A stretch of DNA of 64,000 nt from an uncultured Treponema sp. (GTDB lineage Bacteria > Spirochaetota > Spirochaetia > Treponematales > Treponemataceae). A program made the position numbers and the translations under genes. The notes beneath the pieces were generated by a model. The model ran no database searches, was not told where the DNA came from, and saw only the letters and a program-made list of their open reading frames with translations. The stretch spans positions 1 through 64,000 of the forward strand of contig CAMHMJ010000006.1 of NCBI GenBank assembly GCA_946186185.1, given 5' to 3'. Position 1 is the first letter of the stretch; each line of letters starts with the position of its first letter. Positions 11,311 to 20,254 of the stretch are shown here, in pieces.

Positions 11311-11349
11311 GGGCGGTGTTCTAAAACAGGGCACCGCCCGTTTTTTTTT
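11311..11349 (+). terminator. rpoC terminator
   Basis: GGGCGGTG (11311-11318) pairs with CACCGCCC (11332-11339), followed by G and nine Ts. This is a strong intrinsic terminator closing the secE-to-rpoC region. Confidence 0.9.
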
Positions 11350-11388
11350 ATAAAAGGAATTAAGAGTTTATAATATAATTAAAAAAAA

Positions 11389-11477
11389 TGGCGTAAGCGG
11401 GGTTCCTGTTTTGAAAAACATTCAGCCACCGCGAAGCGGTACTGCCGTTTTTCAAAACAGGGTTCCCGCTGAGAGCC
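11389..11477. repeat. Family A foldback element, short form (copy 1)
   Basis: An 89-bp imperfect inverted repeat. The left arm starts TGGCGTAAGCGGGG and ends CCTGTTTTGAAAAAC. The right arm mirrors it, from GTTTTTCAAAACAGG to CGCTGAGAGCC. Between them is a perfect ACCGC-GAA-GCGGT hairpin. The flanks A8 (11381-11388) and T9 (11478-11486) extend the pairing. The same sequence recurs at 34091 and 63851. It occupies most of the 354-bp rpoC-rpsL gap together with the rpoC terminator and the rpsL promoter. Nothing in it codes for protein. Confidence 0.85.
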
Positions 11478-11527
11478 TTTTTTTTTAGATTTTATTTTAA
11501 AAACTCTTAAATTCTTTTCCATTACTC

Positions 11528-11556
11528 TTGAATTCATTTTTTGAATTCGTTAAAAT
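11528..11556 (+). promoter_or_regulatory. Promoter of rpsL-rpsG
   Basis: TTGAAT (11528-11533), a 17-nt spacer and TAAAAT (11551-11556) make a good sigma-70-type promoter about 75 nt upstream of the rpsL start. It lies immediately downstream of foldback copy 1. Confidence 0.7.
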
Positions 11557-11632
11557 CGTTAAACCTTTAATTGAACATTATTTAGCAAAATTTTCCGGGG
11601 TGCTGACCGGAATCAAAATAGGAGAATAGGCG

Positions 11633-12007
11633 ATGCCTACAATCAATCAATTAATTCGTCAGGGACGTCAGTCAGTGGCTAACAGAACTAAGTCTCCCGC
11701 ACTTCAGTCTTGCCCACAGAAACGTGGTGTTTGTACACGTGTAATGACTGTAACTCCAAAAAAACCGAACTCTGCTCTTCGTAAAGTAGCTCGTGTTCGT
11801 TTGTCAAATGGTATTGAAGTAACTGCATACATTCCTGGTATTGGTCACAACCTTCAGGAACACTCTGTAGTTTTAATCCGTGGTGGTCGTGTAAAGGACC
11901 TTCCTGGTGTTCGCTATCATATCATCCGTGGTACAAAAGATACTCTTGGTGTAGAAGATCGTAAACGCGGTCGTTCAAAATACGGTGCTAAGAGACCTAA
12001 GGCATAA
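11633..12007 (+). CDS. rpsL: 30S ribosomal protein S12
   Basis: S12 lines the decoding centre and controls accuracy. The 124 residues contain the highly conserved [15 protein letters not shown] loop (Lys at residues 43-44) and the [13 protein letters not shown] loop. Both streptomycin-determining loops therefore have the usual sensitive-type residues. AGGAGA precedes the ATG. rpsG follows 15 nt after the stop. The gene has its own promoter after the rpoC terminator. Confidence 0.98.
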   Translation: MPTINQLIRQGRQSVANRTKSPALQSCPQKRGVCTRVMTVTPKKPNSALRKVARVRLSNGIEVTAYIPGIGHNLQEHSVVLIRGGRVKDLPGVRYHIIRGTKDTLGVEDRKRGRSKYGAKRPKA

Positions 12008-12022
12008 TAACGGAGGAATAAG

Positions 12023-12493
12023 ATGGGAAGACATAAGAAGTCTGTAGATCGTCCGATTACACCAGACGTAAAATATAACAGTGTTGTAGTTTCAAAGTTT
12101 GTAAACAGAATGATGCTTGATGGAAAGAAATCAATCTGTACAGCAATCATTTATGAAGCTATGGACAAACTTAAGGCAAAGACTGACAAGGATCCTCTTG
12201 AAGTTCTCCTTAAGGCTCTTGATAATGTAAAACCTGTAGTAGAAGTAAAATCACGCCGTGTTGGTGGTGCTACATATCAGGTTCCAGTAGAAATCCGCGA
12301 TGCTCGTCGTGAAGCACTTGCAATGCGTTGGATTATCGATGCTGCAAGAAATAGAAGTGGTCACGGAATGGCTGACACTCTTTCTTCTGAACTTCTTGAT
12401 GCATTCAACAATACTGGTACTGCATATAAGAAAAAGGAAGATACACACAAAATGGCTGAAGCTAACAAAGCTTTCGCTCATTACAGATGGTAG
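12023..12493 (+). CDS. rpsG: 30S ribosomal protein S7
   Basis: S7 nucleates assembly of the 30S head by binding the 3' major domain of 16S rRNA and contacts E-site tRNA. The 156 residues show the typical [11 protein letters not shown] and [13 protein letters not shown] segments. CGGAGGA precedes the start. In many bacteria fusA follows in this operon. Here a terminator follows and the next gene is tuf, so EF-G must be encoded elsewhere. Confidence 0.97.
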   Translation: MGRHKKSVDRPITPDVKYNSVVVSKFVNRMMLDGKKSICTAIIYEAMDKLKAKTDKDPLEVLLKALDNVKPVVEVKSRRVGGATYQVPVEIRDARREALAMRWIIDAARNRSGHGMADTLSSELLDAFNNTGTAYKKKEDTHKMAEANKAFAHYRW

Positions 12494-12509
12494 GATAACT
12501 TCCTTTCAG

Positions 12510-12542
12510 AAAACGGCTGCTCTTAGGGGCGGCCGTTTTTTT
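12510..12542 (+). terminator. rpsG terminator
   Basis: AAAACGGC (12510-12517) pairs with GCCGTTTT (12532-12539), followed by a T-run to 12542. It separates rpsL-rpsG from the tuf transcription unit. Confidence 0.8.
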
Positions 12543-12565
12543 ATCTATTTTTATTTTATAACCAC

Positions 12566-12594
12566 TTGAAATTTATTTTTAAAAATAGTATAAA
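12566..12594 (+). promoter_or_regulatory. Promoter of the tuf-S10 transcription unit
   Basis: TTGAAA (12566-12571), a 17-nt spacer and TATAAA (12589-12594) form a strong sigma-70-type promoter in an AT-rich stretch just after the rpsG terminator. If used, it gives tuf an untranslated leader of about 440 nt. Confidence 0.72.
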
Positions 12595-12600
12595 GTACGA

Positions 12601-13033
12601 ACTAAAAAATGTGCAGATTTTGCGCGTTTTTAAGCAGGGTTCTTTGAAATCGGGAAACATATGGTTTCTGCATTACCGTAAAGTTAATCTATAAAAAGAT
12701 TTTCAGGATAGTGCGCCCTGCTTTAGAGTGTCAGCGTGGAAGTGACAGTCTGGTGGCAGGTGTCCGATAAGGCTCTCGGAACCAGACCAGTTATCAATGC
12801 TGCGGTTGATGATGATCGGTGGTTTTAGGCCAAGATGCTCCGAAATGATGAAGCATTTTTCTACAATTAAAGTTTCTTGTCCGAAAACACTCATCTATCT
12901 AATCAATCCTCAAAATATGCAACCAAAGTGTGTCTGCGAATAATTTCTGTATCAGTGATGCAGGGTTTATTCTGGCTTAAAGTGCAACACATTAAAATAA
13001 GTATGCTGGATAGTAACTATATTTAGTCCAGCA
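12601..13033 (+). ncRNA. Long structured leader (or small RNA) upstream of tuf
   Basis: The 551-bp rpsG-tuf gap holds no convincing gene. Between the promoter and tuf several helices can form. AAGCAGGG (12632-12639) pairs with CCCTGCTT (12716-12723) and encloses a GAAAC/GTTTC hairpin (12654-12668). A nested hairpin AACCA...TGGTT (12780-12824) has inner stem ATCAA/TTGAT. TGCTGGA/TCCAGCA (13004-13033) ends at the tuf ribosome-binding site. It does not match tmRNA, RNase P RNA or SRP RNA motifs that I know. It could be a regulatory leader or a processed RNA. Confidence 0.4.
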
Positions 13034-13044
13034 AGGAGAAAAAC

Positions 13045-14235
13045 ATGGCAAAGGAGAAGTTCGAGAGAACTAAGCCTCACATGAACGTTGGTACTATTGG
13101 TCACGTAGACCATGGTAAGACAACACTTTCAGCAGCTATCACTTCATATTGTGCTAACAAATATGGTGATAAGGCTCTTAAGTATGACGAAATTGATAAC
13201 GCTCCAGAAGAGAAAGAGCGTGGTATCACAATCAACACTCGTCACTTGGAATATCAGTCAGACAAGAGACACTATGCTCACATCGACTGTCCAGGACATG
13301 CTGACTATATTAAGAACATGATTACTGGTGCTGCTCAGATGGATGGTTCTATCCTCGTAGTATCTGCTCCAGATTCAGTTATGCCTCAGACACGTGAGCA
13401 CTTGCTCCTCGCTCGTCAGGTAGGTGTACCAAAGATTATCGTATTCTTGAACAAAGTTGATATGCTCGGCGGCGATGAAGAAATGTTGATGCTCGTAGAA
13501 GAAGACGTAAAAGATACAATCAAAAAGTACGGCTTCTCTGAAGATACACCAATCATCAAAGGTTCTGCATTCAAAGCTTTGAACGAAGCTTCTAACCCAG
13601 AAAACACAAAATGTATCGAAGAATTGCTTACAGCTATGGATACTTGGTTCGATGATCCAGTACGTGCTGAAGACAAGCCATTCTTGATGCCAATTGAAGA
13701 CATCTTTACAATCTCTGGTCGTGGTACTGTAGTAACAGGACGTATCGAACGCGGTGTTGTAAACATGGGTGATCCAGTTGAATTGGTAGGTATCCGCCCA
13801 ACAGCTGCTTCAACTGTAACTGGTATCGAAATGTTCCAGAAGACACTTGATCAGGGTATCGCAGGTGATAACGTAGGTATCCTCCTCCGTGGTGTTGAAA
13901 AGAAAGACGTAGTACGTGGTCAGGTTCTTGCTAAACCAGCTTCAATCACTCCACATACAAAGTTCGAAGCTCAGCTTTACGTTCTTACAGAAGCTGAAGG
14001 TGGACGTCACTCTTCATTCCGCAATGGTTACCGCCCACAGTTCTACTTCAGAACTACAGACGTAACTGGTACAATCATGCTTGGTGAAGGCGTAGAAATG
14101 GTTAACCCTGGTGACAACGTAAAAGTTATCGGTGAACTTATCCACCCAATCGCTATGGATGAAGGTCTTAAACTCGCTATCCGTGAAGGCGGTCGTACAA
14201 TCGCTTCTGGACAGGTAACAAAGATTATTCAGTAG
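13045..14235 (+). CDS. tuf: Translation elongation factor Tu
   Basis: EF-Tu is the GTPase that delivers aminoacyl-tRNA to the ribosomal A site. The 396-residue product has the P-loop GHVDHGKT (19-26), the RGITI switch I sequence, DCPGHADY and NKVD, followed by the two beta-barrel domains with the usual [13 protein letters not shown] and [10 protein letters not shown]. The segment [11 protein letters not shown] replaces the common VSAADGPMPQT, as I recall from treponemal EF-Tu. AAGGAG (13033-13038) is the ribosome-binding site and overlaps a hairpin. It is followed by rpsJ after a strong intergenic hairpin. Confidence 0.98.
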   Translation: MAKEKFERTKPHMNVGTIGHVDHGKTTLSAAITSYCANKYGDKALKYDEIDNAPEEKERGITINTRHLEYQSDKRHYAHIDCPGHADYIKNMITGAAQMDGSILVVSAPDSVMPQTREHLLLARQVGVPKIIVFLNKVDMLGGDEEMLMLVEEDVKDTIKKYGFSEDTPIIKGSAFKALNEASNPENTKCIEELLTAMDTWFDDPVRAEDKPFLMPIEDIFTISGRGTVVTGRIERGVVNMGDPVELVGIRPTAASTVTGIEMFQKTLDQGIAGDNVGILLRGVEKKDVVRGQVLAKPASITPHTKFEAQLYVLTEAEGGRHSSFRNGYRPQFYFRTTDVTGTIMLGEGVEMVNPGDNVKVIGELIHPIAMDEGLKLAIREGGRTIASGQVTKIIQ

Positions 14236-14240
14236 TTTTA

Positions 14241-14286
14241 GATAAGGTCAGTCTGCTGAGTAATCAGGTCAGACTGGCCTTTATCC
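14241..14286 (+). promoter_or_regulatory. Long hairpin between tuf and rpsJ
   Basis: AAGGTCAGTCTG (14244-14255) pairs with CAGACTGGCCTT (14270-14281) with one G-T wobble. GATAA/TTATC extends the stem at the base. There is no T-run. It ends 2 nt before the rpsJ ribosome-binding site GGAGG (14289-14293). It could be an RNase processing site separating tuf mRNA from the ribosomal genes, or a translational control element. Confidence 0.6.
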
Positions 14287-14301
14287 TTGGAGGATAAATT
14301 A

Positions 14302-14610
14302 ATGGCTAATGCAAAGATTCGTGTTCGACTACGCGCTTTTGATGTTGAACTGATTGATCGCAGTGCTAAAGCAATCGTTTCTGCCGTACAGAAAGCTGGT
14401 TCTAAGGTTTCAGGTCCAATCCCGCTTCCTACAAGAATCAATAAGGTTACAGTACTTCGCTCACCTCACGTAAACAAAAAGTCACGCGAGCAGTTCGAAA
14501 TGCGTACACACAAACGCCTTATTGACATATTGAACCCAACTGAAGAAGTTATGAATTCATTGTTGAAGCTTGAACTTCCAGCTGGCGTTGCAGTTGAAAT
14601 CAAACAGTAA
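14302..14610 (+). CDS. rpsJ: 30S ribosomal protein S10 (NusE)
   Basis: S10 sits in the 30S head and also partners NusB and NusG in antitermination. The 102 residues show the conserved [10 protein letters not shown] start and the [25 protein letters not shown] loop. GGAGG (14289-14293) fixes the start at 14302 rather than an earlier in-frame codon at 14287. It opens the S10 gene order rpsJ-rplC-rplD-rplW-rplB-rpsS-rplV-rpsC-rplP-rpmC-rpsQ, which is fully conserved here. Confidence 0.97.
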   Translation: MANAKIRVRLRAFDVELIDRSAKAIVSAVQKAGSKVSGPIPLPTRINKVTVLRSPHVNKKSREQFEMRTHKRLIDILNPTEEVMNSLLKLELPAGVAVEIKQ

Positions 14611-14669
14611 TTTTTACTGTTAGTTAAAGGTACGGACCCTCCGGATCTGGGTTGGCGGCCTAATAAACC

Positions 14670-14697
14670 GAACAGAGGTTCCTTAGGGACTTTGTTC
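14670..14697 (+). promoter_or_regulatory. Hairpin before rplC
   Basis: In the 104-nt rpsJ-rplC gap, GAACAGAGGTTCC (14670-14682) folds onto GGGACTTTGTTC (14686-14697) with wobbles and a bulge, ending just before TAGGAGA. The rest of the S10 block has gaps of 0-30 nt, so this spacing is unusual. It may be a control site for one of the S10-operon proteins; L4 plays that role in E. coli. Confidence 0.45.
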
Positions 14698-14714
14698 AAA
14701 TAGGAGATATCAGA

Positions 14715-15338
14715 ATGAAAGGTCTGATTGCTAAAAAAGTAGGAATGACACAGGTCTTCGACGAAAGCGGTAACTTAACACCTGTTACTGTGATCCGCGT
14801 TGAACCTAACACAGTTGTTGCTACAAAAACTAAAGAGACTTGCGGATATGATGCAGTTGTTCTTGGTGTAGACGATTTGAAGGCTAACAAGACAAACAAA
14901 GCATACGCAGGTATCTTCGCAGAAAACGTTTCCCCAAAACGTACTTTGAAAGAGTTCCGCGATTTCGAAAAAGAAGTTGCTGTTGGAGACAAAATTGGTC
15001 TTGAACTCTTTGACGGATCTCGCTTCCTGGATGTAACTGCTACCTCTAAAGGTAAAGGATTCCAGGGTGTTATGAAGAGATGGGGCTTCCATGGTGGACG
15101 CGCTACTCACGGTTCAAAATTCCACAGAGAACCGGGTGGAACAGGAAACTGTACAACTCCAGGACATTGTTTCAAAAATGTCAAGCTTCCTGGTCATATG
15201 GGTTTCAGACGCGTTACAGTACAGAATCTCAAGATTGTTAAAATTGACCCTGAACTGAATGTAATTTTGGTTCGCGGTGCCGTACCTGGCAACAAAGACT
15301 GCACTCTTATTGTGAAGTCCGCAGTAAAGAAGAACTAG
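14715..15338 (+). CDS. rplC: 50S ribosomal protein L3
   Basis: L3 is an early 50S assembly protein whose loop approaches the peptidyl-transferase centre. The 207 residues begin [13 protein letters not shown] and contain the central loop with [13 protein letters not shown] and [12 protein letters not shown], the site of the conserved methylated Gln in other bacteria ([14 protein letters not shown]). rplD follows 11 nt downstream. Confidence 0.97.
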   Translation: MKGLIAKKVGMTQVFDESGNLTPVTVIRVEPNTVVATKTKETCGYDAVVLGVDDLKANKTNKAYAGIFAENVSPKRTLKEFRDFEKEVAVGDKIGLELFDGSRFLDVTATSKGKGFQGVMKRWGFHGGRATHGSKFHREPGGTGNCTTPGHCFKNVKLPGHMGFRRVTVQNLKIVKIDPELNVILVRGAVPGNKDCTLIVKSAVKKN

Positions 15339-15349
15339 GAGATTAGGAT

Positions 15350-16030
15350 ATGGAAAAGAAAGTATATTCAACTTCTGGAAAAGAACTGCGTACAATTACA
15401 CTTGATGAAAATGTATTCAATCTTCCAGTAAAAGATGAAGTTATTTACTATGCCATTACAAATGAACTTGCTAACAAGCGCGTAGGTACAGCTTGTACTA
15501 AGGGTCGTGCTGAAGTTCATGGATCTAATGCTAAGCCTTACAAGCAGAAGGGAACTGGTAATGCCCGCCGTGGTGATAAGAAATCACCTATCATGGTTGG
15601 CGGTGGTACAATTTTTGGACCAAAACCACGCGATTTCAGCTACTCAATGCCTAAAAAAGCAAAGAGAGTTGCAATGAAATCAATTCTTTCTATGCAGGCT
15701 CAGAGCGATAGATTTACAGTAGTAGAGGATTTTACTGTTGATAGCGGTAAAACAAAGGATCTTGTGGCTATCCTCAATAATTTTGCAAAAGATGAAAGAA
15801 CAGTTCTGATTCTTAAAGATGGTGAACAGGAAAGAAAGAACAAGGATGAAAAAGCAATCGAGGCTGCTAAGAAAATCAAGCAGGCTGGACGCAACATCAA
15901 GAATCTTACATTCCTTTCATATGACCGTCTCAGAGCTCACGATTTGTTCTACGCTCGCAAGATTGTTATCCTTGAAAGCGCTGTAAAAAATCTTACAGAG
16001 TTTTATGCTGAAGACAAGGAGGCTAAATAA
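15350..16030 (+). CDS. rplD: 50S ribosomal protein L4
   Basis: L4 lines the peptide exit tunnel. The 226 residues have the extended loop QKGTGNARRGDKKSPI, where tunnel and macrolide contacts lie, and the GPKPRDFSYSMPKKAKR motif. In E. coli L4 represses the S10 operon at both transcription and translation, which could act at one of the hairpins upstream. The stop TAA shares its last base with the rplW ATG. Confidence 0.97.
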   Translation: MEKKVYSTSGKELRTITLDENVFNLPVKDEVIYYAITNELANKRVGTACTKGRAEVHGSNAKPYKQKGTGNARRGDKKSPIMVGGGTIFGPKPRDFSYSMPKKAKRVAMKSILSMQAQSDRFTVVEDFTVDSGKTKDLVAILNNFAKDERTVLILKDGEQERKNKDEKAIEAAKKIKQAGRNIKNLTFLSYDRLRAHDLFYARKIVILESAVKNLTEFYAEDKEAK

Positions 16031-16314
16031 TGAATTACGCAGATATTCTTATTGAGCCTGTTGTTACAGAAAAGGCTAATGCGCTCAGAGAACAGAATAA
16101 ATATGTTTTTATCGTGCAGCCATCTGCAACAAAAACTGAAATAAAAGAAGCAGTATCAAAGCTTTTCAATGTAAAAGTTGTTGACTGCACTACAGTAAAT
16201 GTTATGGGCAAGGTAAAACGTCTTCGTGGTAAACCAGGACGCACCAGCTCATATAAAAAGGCAATTGTACGTCTCGCTGCTGGAGAAACAATCCAGGCAT
16301 TCGAGGGTGTATAA
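16030..16314 (+). CDS. rplW: 50S ribosomal protein L23
   Basis: L23 sits at the tunnel exit and is the docking point for trigger factor and SRP. The 94 residues have the usual start (YADILIEPVVTEKANAL) and the K-rich loop VMGKVKRLRGKPGR. The ATG overlaps the rplD stop by one base, so translation is probably coupled. rplB begins 28 nt after the stop. Confidence 0.96.
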   Translation: MNYADILIEPVVTEKANALREQNKYVFIVQPSATKTEIKEAVSKLFNVKVVDCTTVNVMGKVKRLRGKPGRTSSYKKAIVRLAAGETIQAFEGV

Positions 16315-16342
16315 TCCCGATTAGACTTAAGGGGAAAAGAAA

Positions 16343-17167
16343 ATGGCTCTTAAAGTATATAAGCCAATAACTGCGGGTACACGTGGACGTGTTGACCTCG
16401 TCAGAGAAGAACTGACAACCGACAGACCCGAAAAAACTTTGGTGTCAGGTATGAAGTCTAATGGCGGTCGTGGACAGGGTGGTCGTATTTCTGTACGTCA
16501 CCAGGGCGGCGGTCATAAAAGACGTTACCGTGAAATTGATTTCAAGAGAAACAAGCACGGTATTCCAGGAACTGTAAAGACAATTGAATACGATCCAAAC
16601 AGATCTGCTAACATTGCTTTGGTATTCTATGCTGATGGTGACAAAAGATACATCATCGCTCCAAAAGGTTTGCAGGTAGGACAGAAGATTATGTCTGGTG
16701 AAAATGCAACTCCAGTTGTAGGAAATGCACTTCCATTGGAAAAGATTCCTGTCGGATTTACTATTCATAACATTGAACTTACACTTGGTCAGGGTGGACA
16801 GCTTGTTCGTTCTGCAGGTGCCAGTGCAATGATTGCTGGTCGTGAAGGCGATTATGTTATCGTTCGTCTCCCATCAAGCGAAATGCGCAAAATCAATGGT
16901 AAGTGCTATGCTACTATTGGTGTTGTAGGAAACGAAGAGCACATGAACGTTCAGCTTGGAAAAGCTGGTCACAAACGCTGGCTTGGTATCCGCCCTACTG
17001 TTCGTGGTATGGCTATGAACCCTGTAGATCACCCTCTTGGTGGTGGTGAAGGTGCTGGAAAAGGACGTAACCCTGTTACTCCATGGGGACAGCCTTGTAA
17101 AGGTTACAAAACACGTAACAAGCGCAAGCCGTCTAACAATTTCATTGTTTCACGTCGCAAGAAGTAG
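16343..17167 (+). CDS. rplB: 50S ribosomal protein L2
   Basis: L2 is needed for subunit joining and peptidyl-transferase activity. The 274 residues contain [20 protein letters not shown] near the N-terminus and the catalytic-core segment [18 protein letters not shown] with the conserved His. Its C-terminus is the usual basic [14 protein letters not shown] ribosome-binding site AAGGGG precedes the start. Confidence 0.98.
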   Translation: MALKVYKPITAGTRGRVDLVREELTTDRPEKTLVSGMKSNGGRGQGGRISVRHQGGGHKRRYREIDFKRNKHGIPGTVKTIEYDPNRSANIALVFYADGDKRYIIAPKGLQVGQKIMSGENATPVVGNALPLEKIPVGFTIHNIELTLGQGGQLVRSAGASAMIAGREGDYVIVRLPSSEMRKINGKCYATIGVVGNEEHMNVQLGKAGHKRWLGIRPTVRGMAMNPVDHPLGGGEGAGKGRNPVTPWGQPCKGYKTRNKRKPSNNFIVSRRKK

Positions 17168-17184
17168 TGGCATAGGAGATAACA

Positions 17185-17469
17185 GTGTCAAGATCGGTTA
17201 AAAAAGGTCCTTTTGTAGAGAAAAGCCTTTACAAAAAGGTAATAGCAATGAACAAAGAAGCAGATAGAAAAATGATCAAAACATATTCTAGATGCTCAAC
17301 AATCATTCCTGAAATGGTAGGAAACACCATTTCTGTATATAATGGCAAATCATGGATTCCGGTGTACATCACAGAGAACCTCGTTGGTCATAAGCTCGGC
17401 GAGTTTGCTCCTACACGTACTTTCCACGGACATGGTGGTTCAGATAAAACAGCTAAGGCTGGTAAATAA
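17185..17469 (+). CDS. rpsS: 30S ribosomal protein S19
   Basis: S19 binds the 30S head with S13 and touches A-site tRNA. The 94 residues start [18 protein letters not shown], which is diagnostic, and end with [18 protein letters not shown]. The start codon is GTG at 17185, preceded by TAGGAGA. It lies between rplB and rplV as in nearly all bacteria. Confidence 0.96.
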   Translation: MSRSVKKGPFVEKSLYKKVIAMNKEADRKMIKTYSRCSTIIPEMVGNTISVYNGKSWIPVYITENLVGHKLGEFAPTRTFHGHGGSDKTAKAGK

Positions 17470-17481
17470 TAGGTGGATATT

Positions 17482-17838
17482 ATGGCTGAAAAGAAAGGTT
17501 ATGTAGCCACTTCTAAGTTCCTTATCGCTTCGCCGACTAAGGTTCGTCCGGTAGCTAAATTGGTTAATCAGCAGCCTTGTACAAAGGCTATGGCAATTCT
17601 TGCTAATATGCCGCAGAAAGGTGCTGGTCTCATCAGTGCAACTCTTAAATCAGCAATTGCTAATGCACTGAATCAGAATAGCAAGCTTGATGAGGATATG
17701 CTTTACGTTAAAGAAATCAGAATTGACGAAGGTCCAAGACTTAAGAGAGTCTGGTTCCGTGCTCGTGGACGTGCTGATCAGCTTTTGAAACGTATGTGTC
17801 ATATTACTGTTGTAGTAGACGAAAAGGCGGGGGAATAA
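17482..17838 (+). CDS. rplV: 50S ribosomal protein L22
   Basis: L22 spans the 50S from surface to tunnel constriction. The 118 residues have the [11 protein letters not shown] motif and the conserved C-terminal hairpin [20 protein letters not shown] chose ATG 17482 because AGGTGG (17471-17476) lies 5 nt upstream. A GTG at 17473 in frame falls within that ribosome-binding site. rpsC starts 1 nt after the stop. Confidence 0.95.
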   Translation: MAEKKGYVATSKFLIASPTKVRPVAKLVNQQPCTKAMAILANMPQKGAGLISATLKSAIANALNQNSKLDEDMLYVKEIRIDEGPRLKRVWFRARGRADQLLKRMCHITVVVDEKAGE

Positions 17839-17839
17839 A

Positions 17840-18598
17840 GTGGGTCAGAAAGTAAGTCCTATCGGTTTACGCTTAGGTGTAAACAAAACATGGCAGTCAG
17901 TTTGGTATGCAGATCCTCGTGAATATGCAGATTTAGTTCTTGAAGATATCAAAATCAGAAAAATGGTTATGGATCTTCCAGAATGTAAAAATGCTGACAT
18001 TGCTGAAATTGAAATTGTACGTCATCCACAGCGTGTGACAATCATGATTCACACAGCTCGTCCGGGTGTAATCATTGGTGTAAAAGGTGCAACCATTGAA
18101 AAGATCAGCGCAGACATTCAGTCTCAGCTGACAAAGAAAGTTCAGATCAAGATTAAGGAAGTTAAGCGTGCAGACGTTAATGCAAGCTTGATTGCTCAGA
18201 ATATTGGTCGTCAGCTTTCTGGTCGTGGTTCATACCGCAAAGCATTGAAGCAGTCCGTTAGCAATGCAATGCGCGCCGGTGCACAGGGAATCAAGATTCG
18301 TCTTTCTGGACGTCTTGGTGGAGCCGAGATGACACGTACAGAAGAACACAAAGAAGGTCGTGTTCCACTTCATACACTTCGTGCAAACATTGATTATGCT
18401 ACATATGAAGCACATACAACATACGGAAAAATCGGTATCAAAGTATGGGTTTACAATGGCATGAACTATGGCATCGAACAGAATGAAGATGCAGGACAGC
18501 TTGTCAGAAAGCCACGTCGTGATCGTCGTGCAAATGACAAGAATGAAGGTGCAGATAAGGCTGAGAAATCAGAACCTTCTGCAAAGGCAAGGAGCTAA
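17840..18598 (+). CDS. rpsC: 30S ribosomal protein S3
   Basis: S3 forms part of the mRNA entry channel and its helicase. The 252 residues contain the type II KH domain ([17 protein letters not shown]) and the C-terminal S3 domain. The last 25 or so residues are a charged extension ([19 protein letters not shown]) beyond the usual end. The start codon is GTG, followed by [12 protein letters not shown], the standard N-terminus. Confidence 0.97.
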   Translation: MGQKVSPIGLRLGVNKTWQSVWYADPREYADLVLEDIKIRKMVMDLPECKNADIAEIEIVRHPQRVTIMIHTARPGVIIGVKGATIEKISADIQSQLTKKVQIKIKEVKRADVNASLIAQNIGRQLSGRGSYRKALKQSVSNAMRAGAQGIKIRLSGRLGGAEMTRTEEHKEGRVPLHTLRANIDYATYEAHTTYGKIGIKVWVYNGMNYGIEQNEDAGQLVRKPRRDRRANDKNEGADKAEKSEPSAKARS

Positions 18599-18601
18599 GG
18601 T

Positions 18602-19021
18602 ATGCCATTAAGTCCTAAAAGAGTTATTCACCGAAAGGTGCAGCGTGGTAGAGAAAAAGGAAATGCTACCCGTGACAACAACATTGACTTCGGCGATATT
18701 GCTCTTGTAGCAATGGAGCCAACTTGGTTAAGTGCTCGCGTAATTGAAGCAGCTCGTGTTGCTATCAACCGTAAGCTTGACCGTAAAGGACAGGTTTGGA
18801 TTCGTGTTTTCCCAGATAAACCGATTTCTAAGAAACCTGCCGAGGTTCGTATGGGTAAGGGTAAAGGTGCTCCAGAATCATGGGCAGCTGTTATCAAACC
18901 TGGTATGATTTTATTCGAGATTGCTGGTGTAGATTTGAAGCTTGCAGAGCGTGCTCTTGAGCTTGCTGGTAGCAAACTTCCAGTTACAACAAAAATCGCA
19001 TTTAAGCCTACAAAAGACTAA
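18602..19021 (+). CDS. rplP: 50S ribosomal protein L16
   Basis: L16 contacts A- and P-site tRNA elbows and completes the 50S late in assembly. The 139 residues have the expected [11 protein letters not shown] start and the [17 protein letters not shown] loop, the region carrying the hydroxylated Arg in E. coli. rpmC follows 11 nt downstream with AGGAGGAG before its start. Confidence 0.97.
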   Translation: MPLSPKRVIHRKVQRGREKGNATRDNNIDFGDIALVAMEPTWLSARVIEAARVAINRKLDRKGQVWIRVFPDKPISKKPAEVRMGKGKGAPESWAAVIKPGMILFEIAGVDLKLAERALELAGSKLPVTTKIAFKPTKD

Positions 19022-19032
19022 GGAGGAGTAAG

Positions 19033-19251
19033 ATGGCTGATTCGAAATCAAAGAAGAAGAATGACAATGAACTGTCTTATTCTGAGTTAGTTGCTAAAAG
19101 AGATGCGCTTAAAAAGGAATACATGGATCTCCGTTTCAAGATGGTTGTATCTCATGTAGATAACCCGTTGCAGAAACGAACAATGCGCCGAGAAATCGCA
19201 CGCTTGAATACGTTTATCCGCCAGAAAGAAATTGCTGGCGAAAACAAATAG
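19033..19251 (+). CDS. rpmC: 50S ribosomal protein L29
   Basis: L29 lies at the peptide tunnel exit next to L23. The 72-residue product is a two-helix protein with the typical LRFKMVVSHVDNPLQKRTMRREIARL segment split across its helices. A lysine-rich N-terminal stretch precedes the usual start of the fold. A strong AGGAGGAG ribosome-binding site precedes it. Confidence 0.93.
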   Translation: MADSKSKKKNDNELSYSELVAKRDALKKEYMDLRFKMVVSHVDNPLQKRTMRREIARLNTFIRQKEIAGENK

Positions 19252-19261
19252 GAGCTGAACC

Positions 19262-19537
19262 GTGGCAGAAAATACTGTTCAGACTGTAAAGGCAACAAAA
19301 CGTTCTTTCGTTGGTATGGTTACAAGTGACAAGATGGACAAAACTATCGTTGTTACTGTAACAACAAAGAAAATGGACCGTCTTTACAAGAAATATGTAA
19401 CACGATCAAAGAAATATATGGCACACGATGAAAACAACGATGCTCACATTGGTGACACAGTTCGTATCGTGGAATGCAGACCGCTCAGCAAAGATAAGTG
19501 CTGGCGCCTTGCTGAAATTGTAGAACGTGCTAAATAA
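19262..19537 (+). CDS. rpsQ: 30S ribosomal protein S17
   Basis: S17 is a primary 16S rRNA binder of the OB-fold class. The 91 residues show [16 protein letters not shown] and [19 protein letters not shown], both diagnostic. The start codon is GTG, preceded by TAGGAG. Position after rpmC matches the conserved order. Confidence 0.96.
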   Translation: MAENTVQTVKATKRSFVGMVTSDKMDKTIVVTVTTKKMDRLYKKYVTRSKKYMAHDENNDAHIGDTVRIVECRPLSKDKCWRLAEIVERAK

Positions 19538-19555
19538 GGTATAAGGGGTTAGAAA

Positions 19556-19924
19556 ATGATTCAGATGCAGTCATGTATGACAGTTGCTGATAACTCCGGT
19601 GCTAAGATCGCTCAGTGTATCAAAGTACTCGGTGGTTCACACCGCCGCTATGCCGGAATTGGCGACATCGTAGTAGTAGCTATCAAAGATGCTATTCCTA
19701 CATCTACTATCAAAAAGGGTACAATTGAAAAAGCTGTAATTGTACGTCAGGCAAAAGAATATCGCCGCCCAGATGGAACTTACATTCGTTTCGATGATAA
19801 CGCTTGCGTAATCGTTGATGATAACAAGAACCCTAAGGGAAAGCGTATTTTTGGACCTGTTGCTCGTGAGCTTCGCGATATGGATTTCATGAAAATCGTA
19901 TCACTTGCTCCAGAGGTTCTTTAA
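19556..19924 (+). CDS. rplN: 50S ribosomal protein L14
   Basis: L14 lies at the subunit interface (bridges with 16S helix 14) and is the target of the silencing factor RsfS. The 122 residues match the family from [17 protein letters not shown] to the C-terminal [23 protein letters not shown]. It opens the spc-type gene order rplN-rplX-rplE-rpsN-rpsH-rplF-rplR-rpsE-rpmD-rplO-secY. Confidence 0.97.
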   Translation: MIQMQSCMTVADNSGAKIAQCIKVLGGSHRRYAGIGDIVVVAIKDAIPTSTIKKGTIEKAVIVRQAKEYRRPDGTYIRFDDNACVIVDDNKNPKGKRIFGPVARELRDMDFMKIVSLAPEVL

Positions 19925-19936
19925 GGAGAAATGGAT

Positions 19937-20254
19937 ATGGAAAAGAAATTCAAAATCCGTAAAGACGATACAGTACAGGTTCTTGCTGGTAAGGACAAGG
20001 GCAAGAGAGGAACTGTTGTTCGCGTTCTTACTAAAAAAGATGCAGTAATTGTATCTGGTGTAAACATTGTTAAAAAAGCAATGAGAAAACGAAGTGAGCA
20101 GGATCAGGGTGGAATCGTTGAAATCGAAGCTCCACTCAACATTTCAAATGTTGGAATCGTATGTAAAAAATGCGGTGGTCCTGTAAAAATTGGTTACAAG
20201 ATTGACGGGGACAAGAAAGTTCGCGTTTGTCGTAAATGTGGAGATATACTGTAA
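19937..20254 (+). CDS. rplX: 50S ribosomal protein L24
   Basis: L24 starts 50S assembly. The 105 residues contain the KOW motif ([16 protein letters not shown]) and a C-terminal zinc-ribbon-like pair CKKCG...CRKCG. I prefer ATG 19937 because AGGAG (19924-19928) is 8 nt away; the ATG at 19931 is only 2 nt from it. The stop overlaps the rplE start by one base. Confidence 0.95.
   Translation: MEKKFKIRKDDTVQVLAGKDKGKRGTVVRVLTKKDAVIVSGVNIVKKAMRKRSEQDQGGIVEIEAPLNISNVGIVCKKCGGPVKIGYKIDGDKKVRVCRKCGDIL

Noticed and set aside
12609-12647. A 12-codon upstream reading frame (MCRFCAFLSRVL) near the start of the tuf leader
   Set aside because: It has no ribosome-binding site and no known counterpart; it may be chance in a long leader, though a leader peptide is not excluded.
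12703-12894. A 63-codon minus-strand reading frame in the rpsG-tuf gap
   Set aside because: Its only upstream purine run (GAGG) is about 13 nt from the ATG, I see no promoter or family motif, and it lies antisense to the structured tuf leader. A small gene cannot be excluded, but I do not support it.
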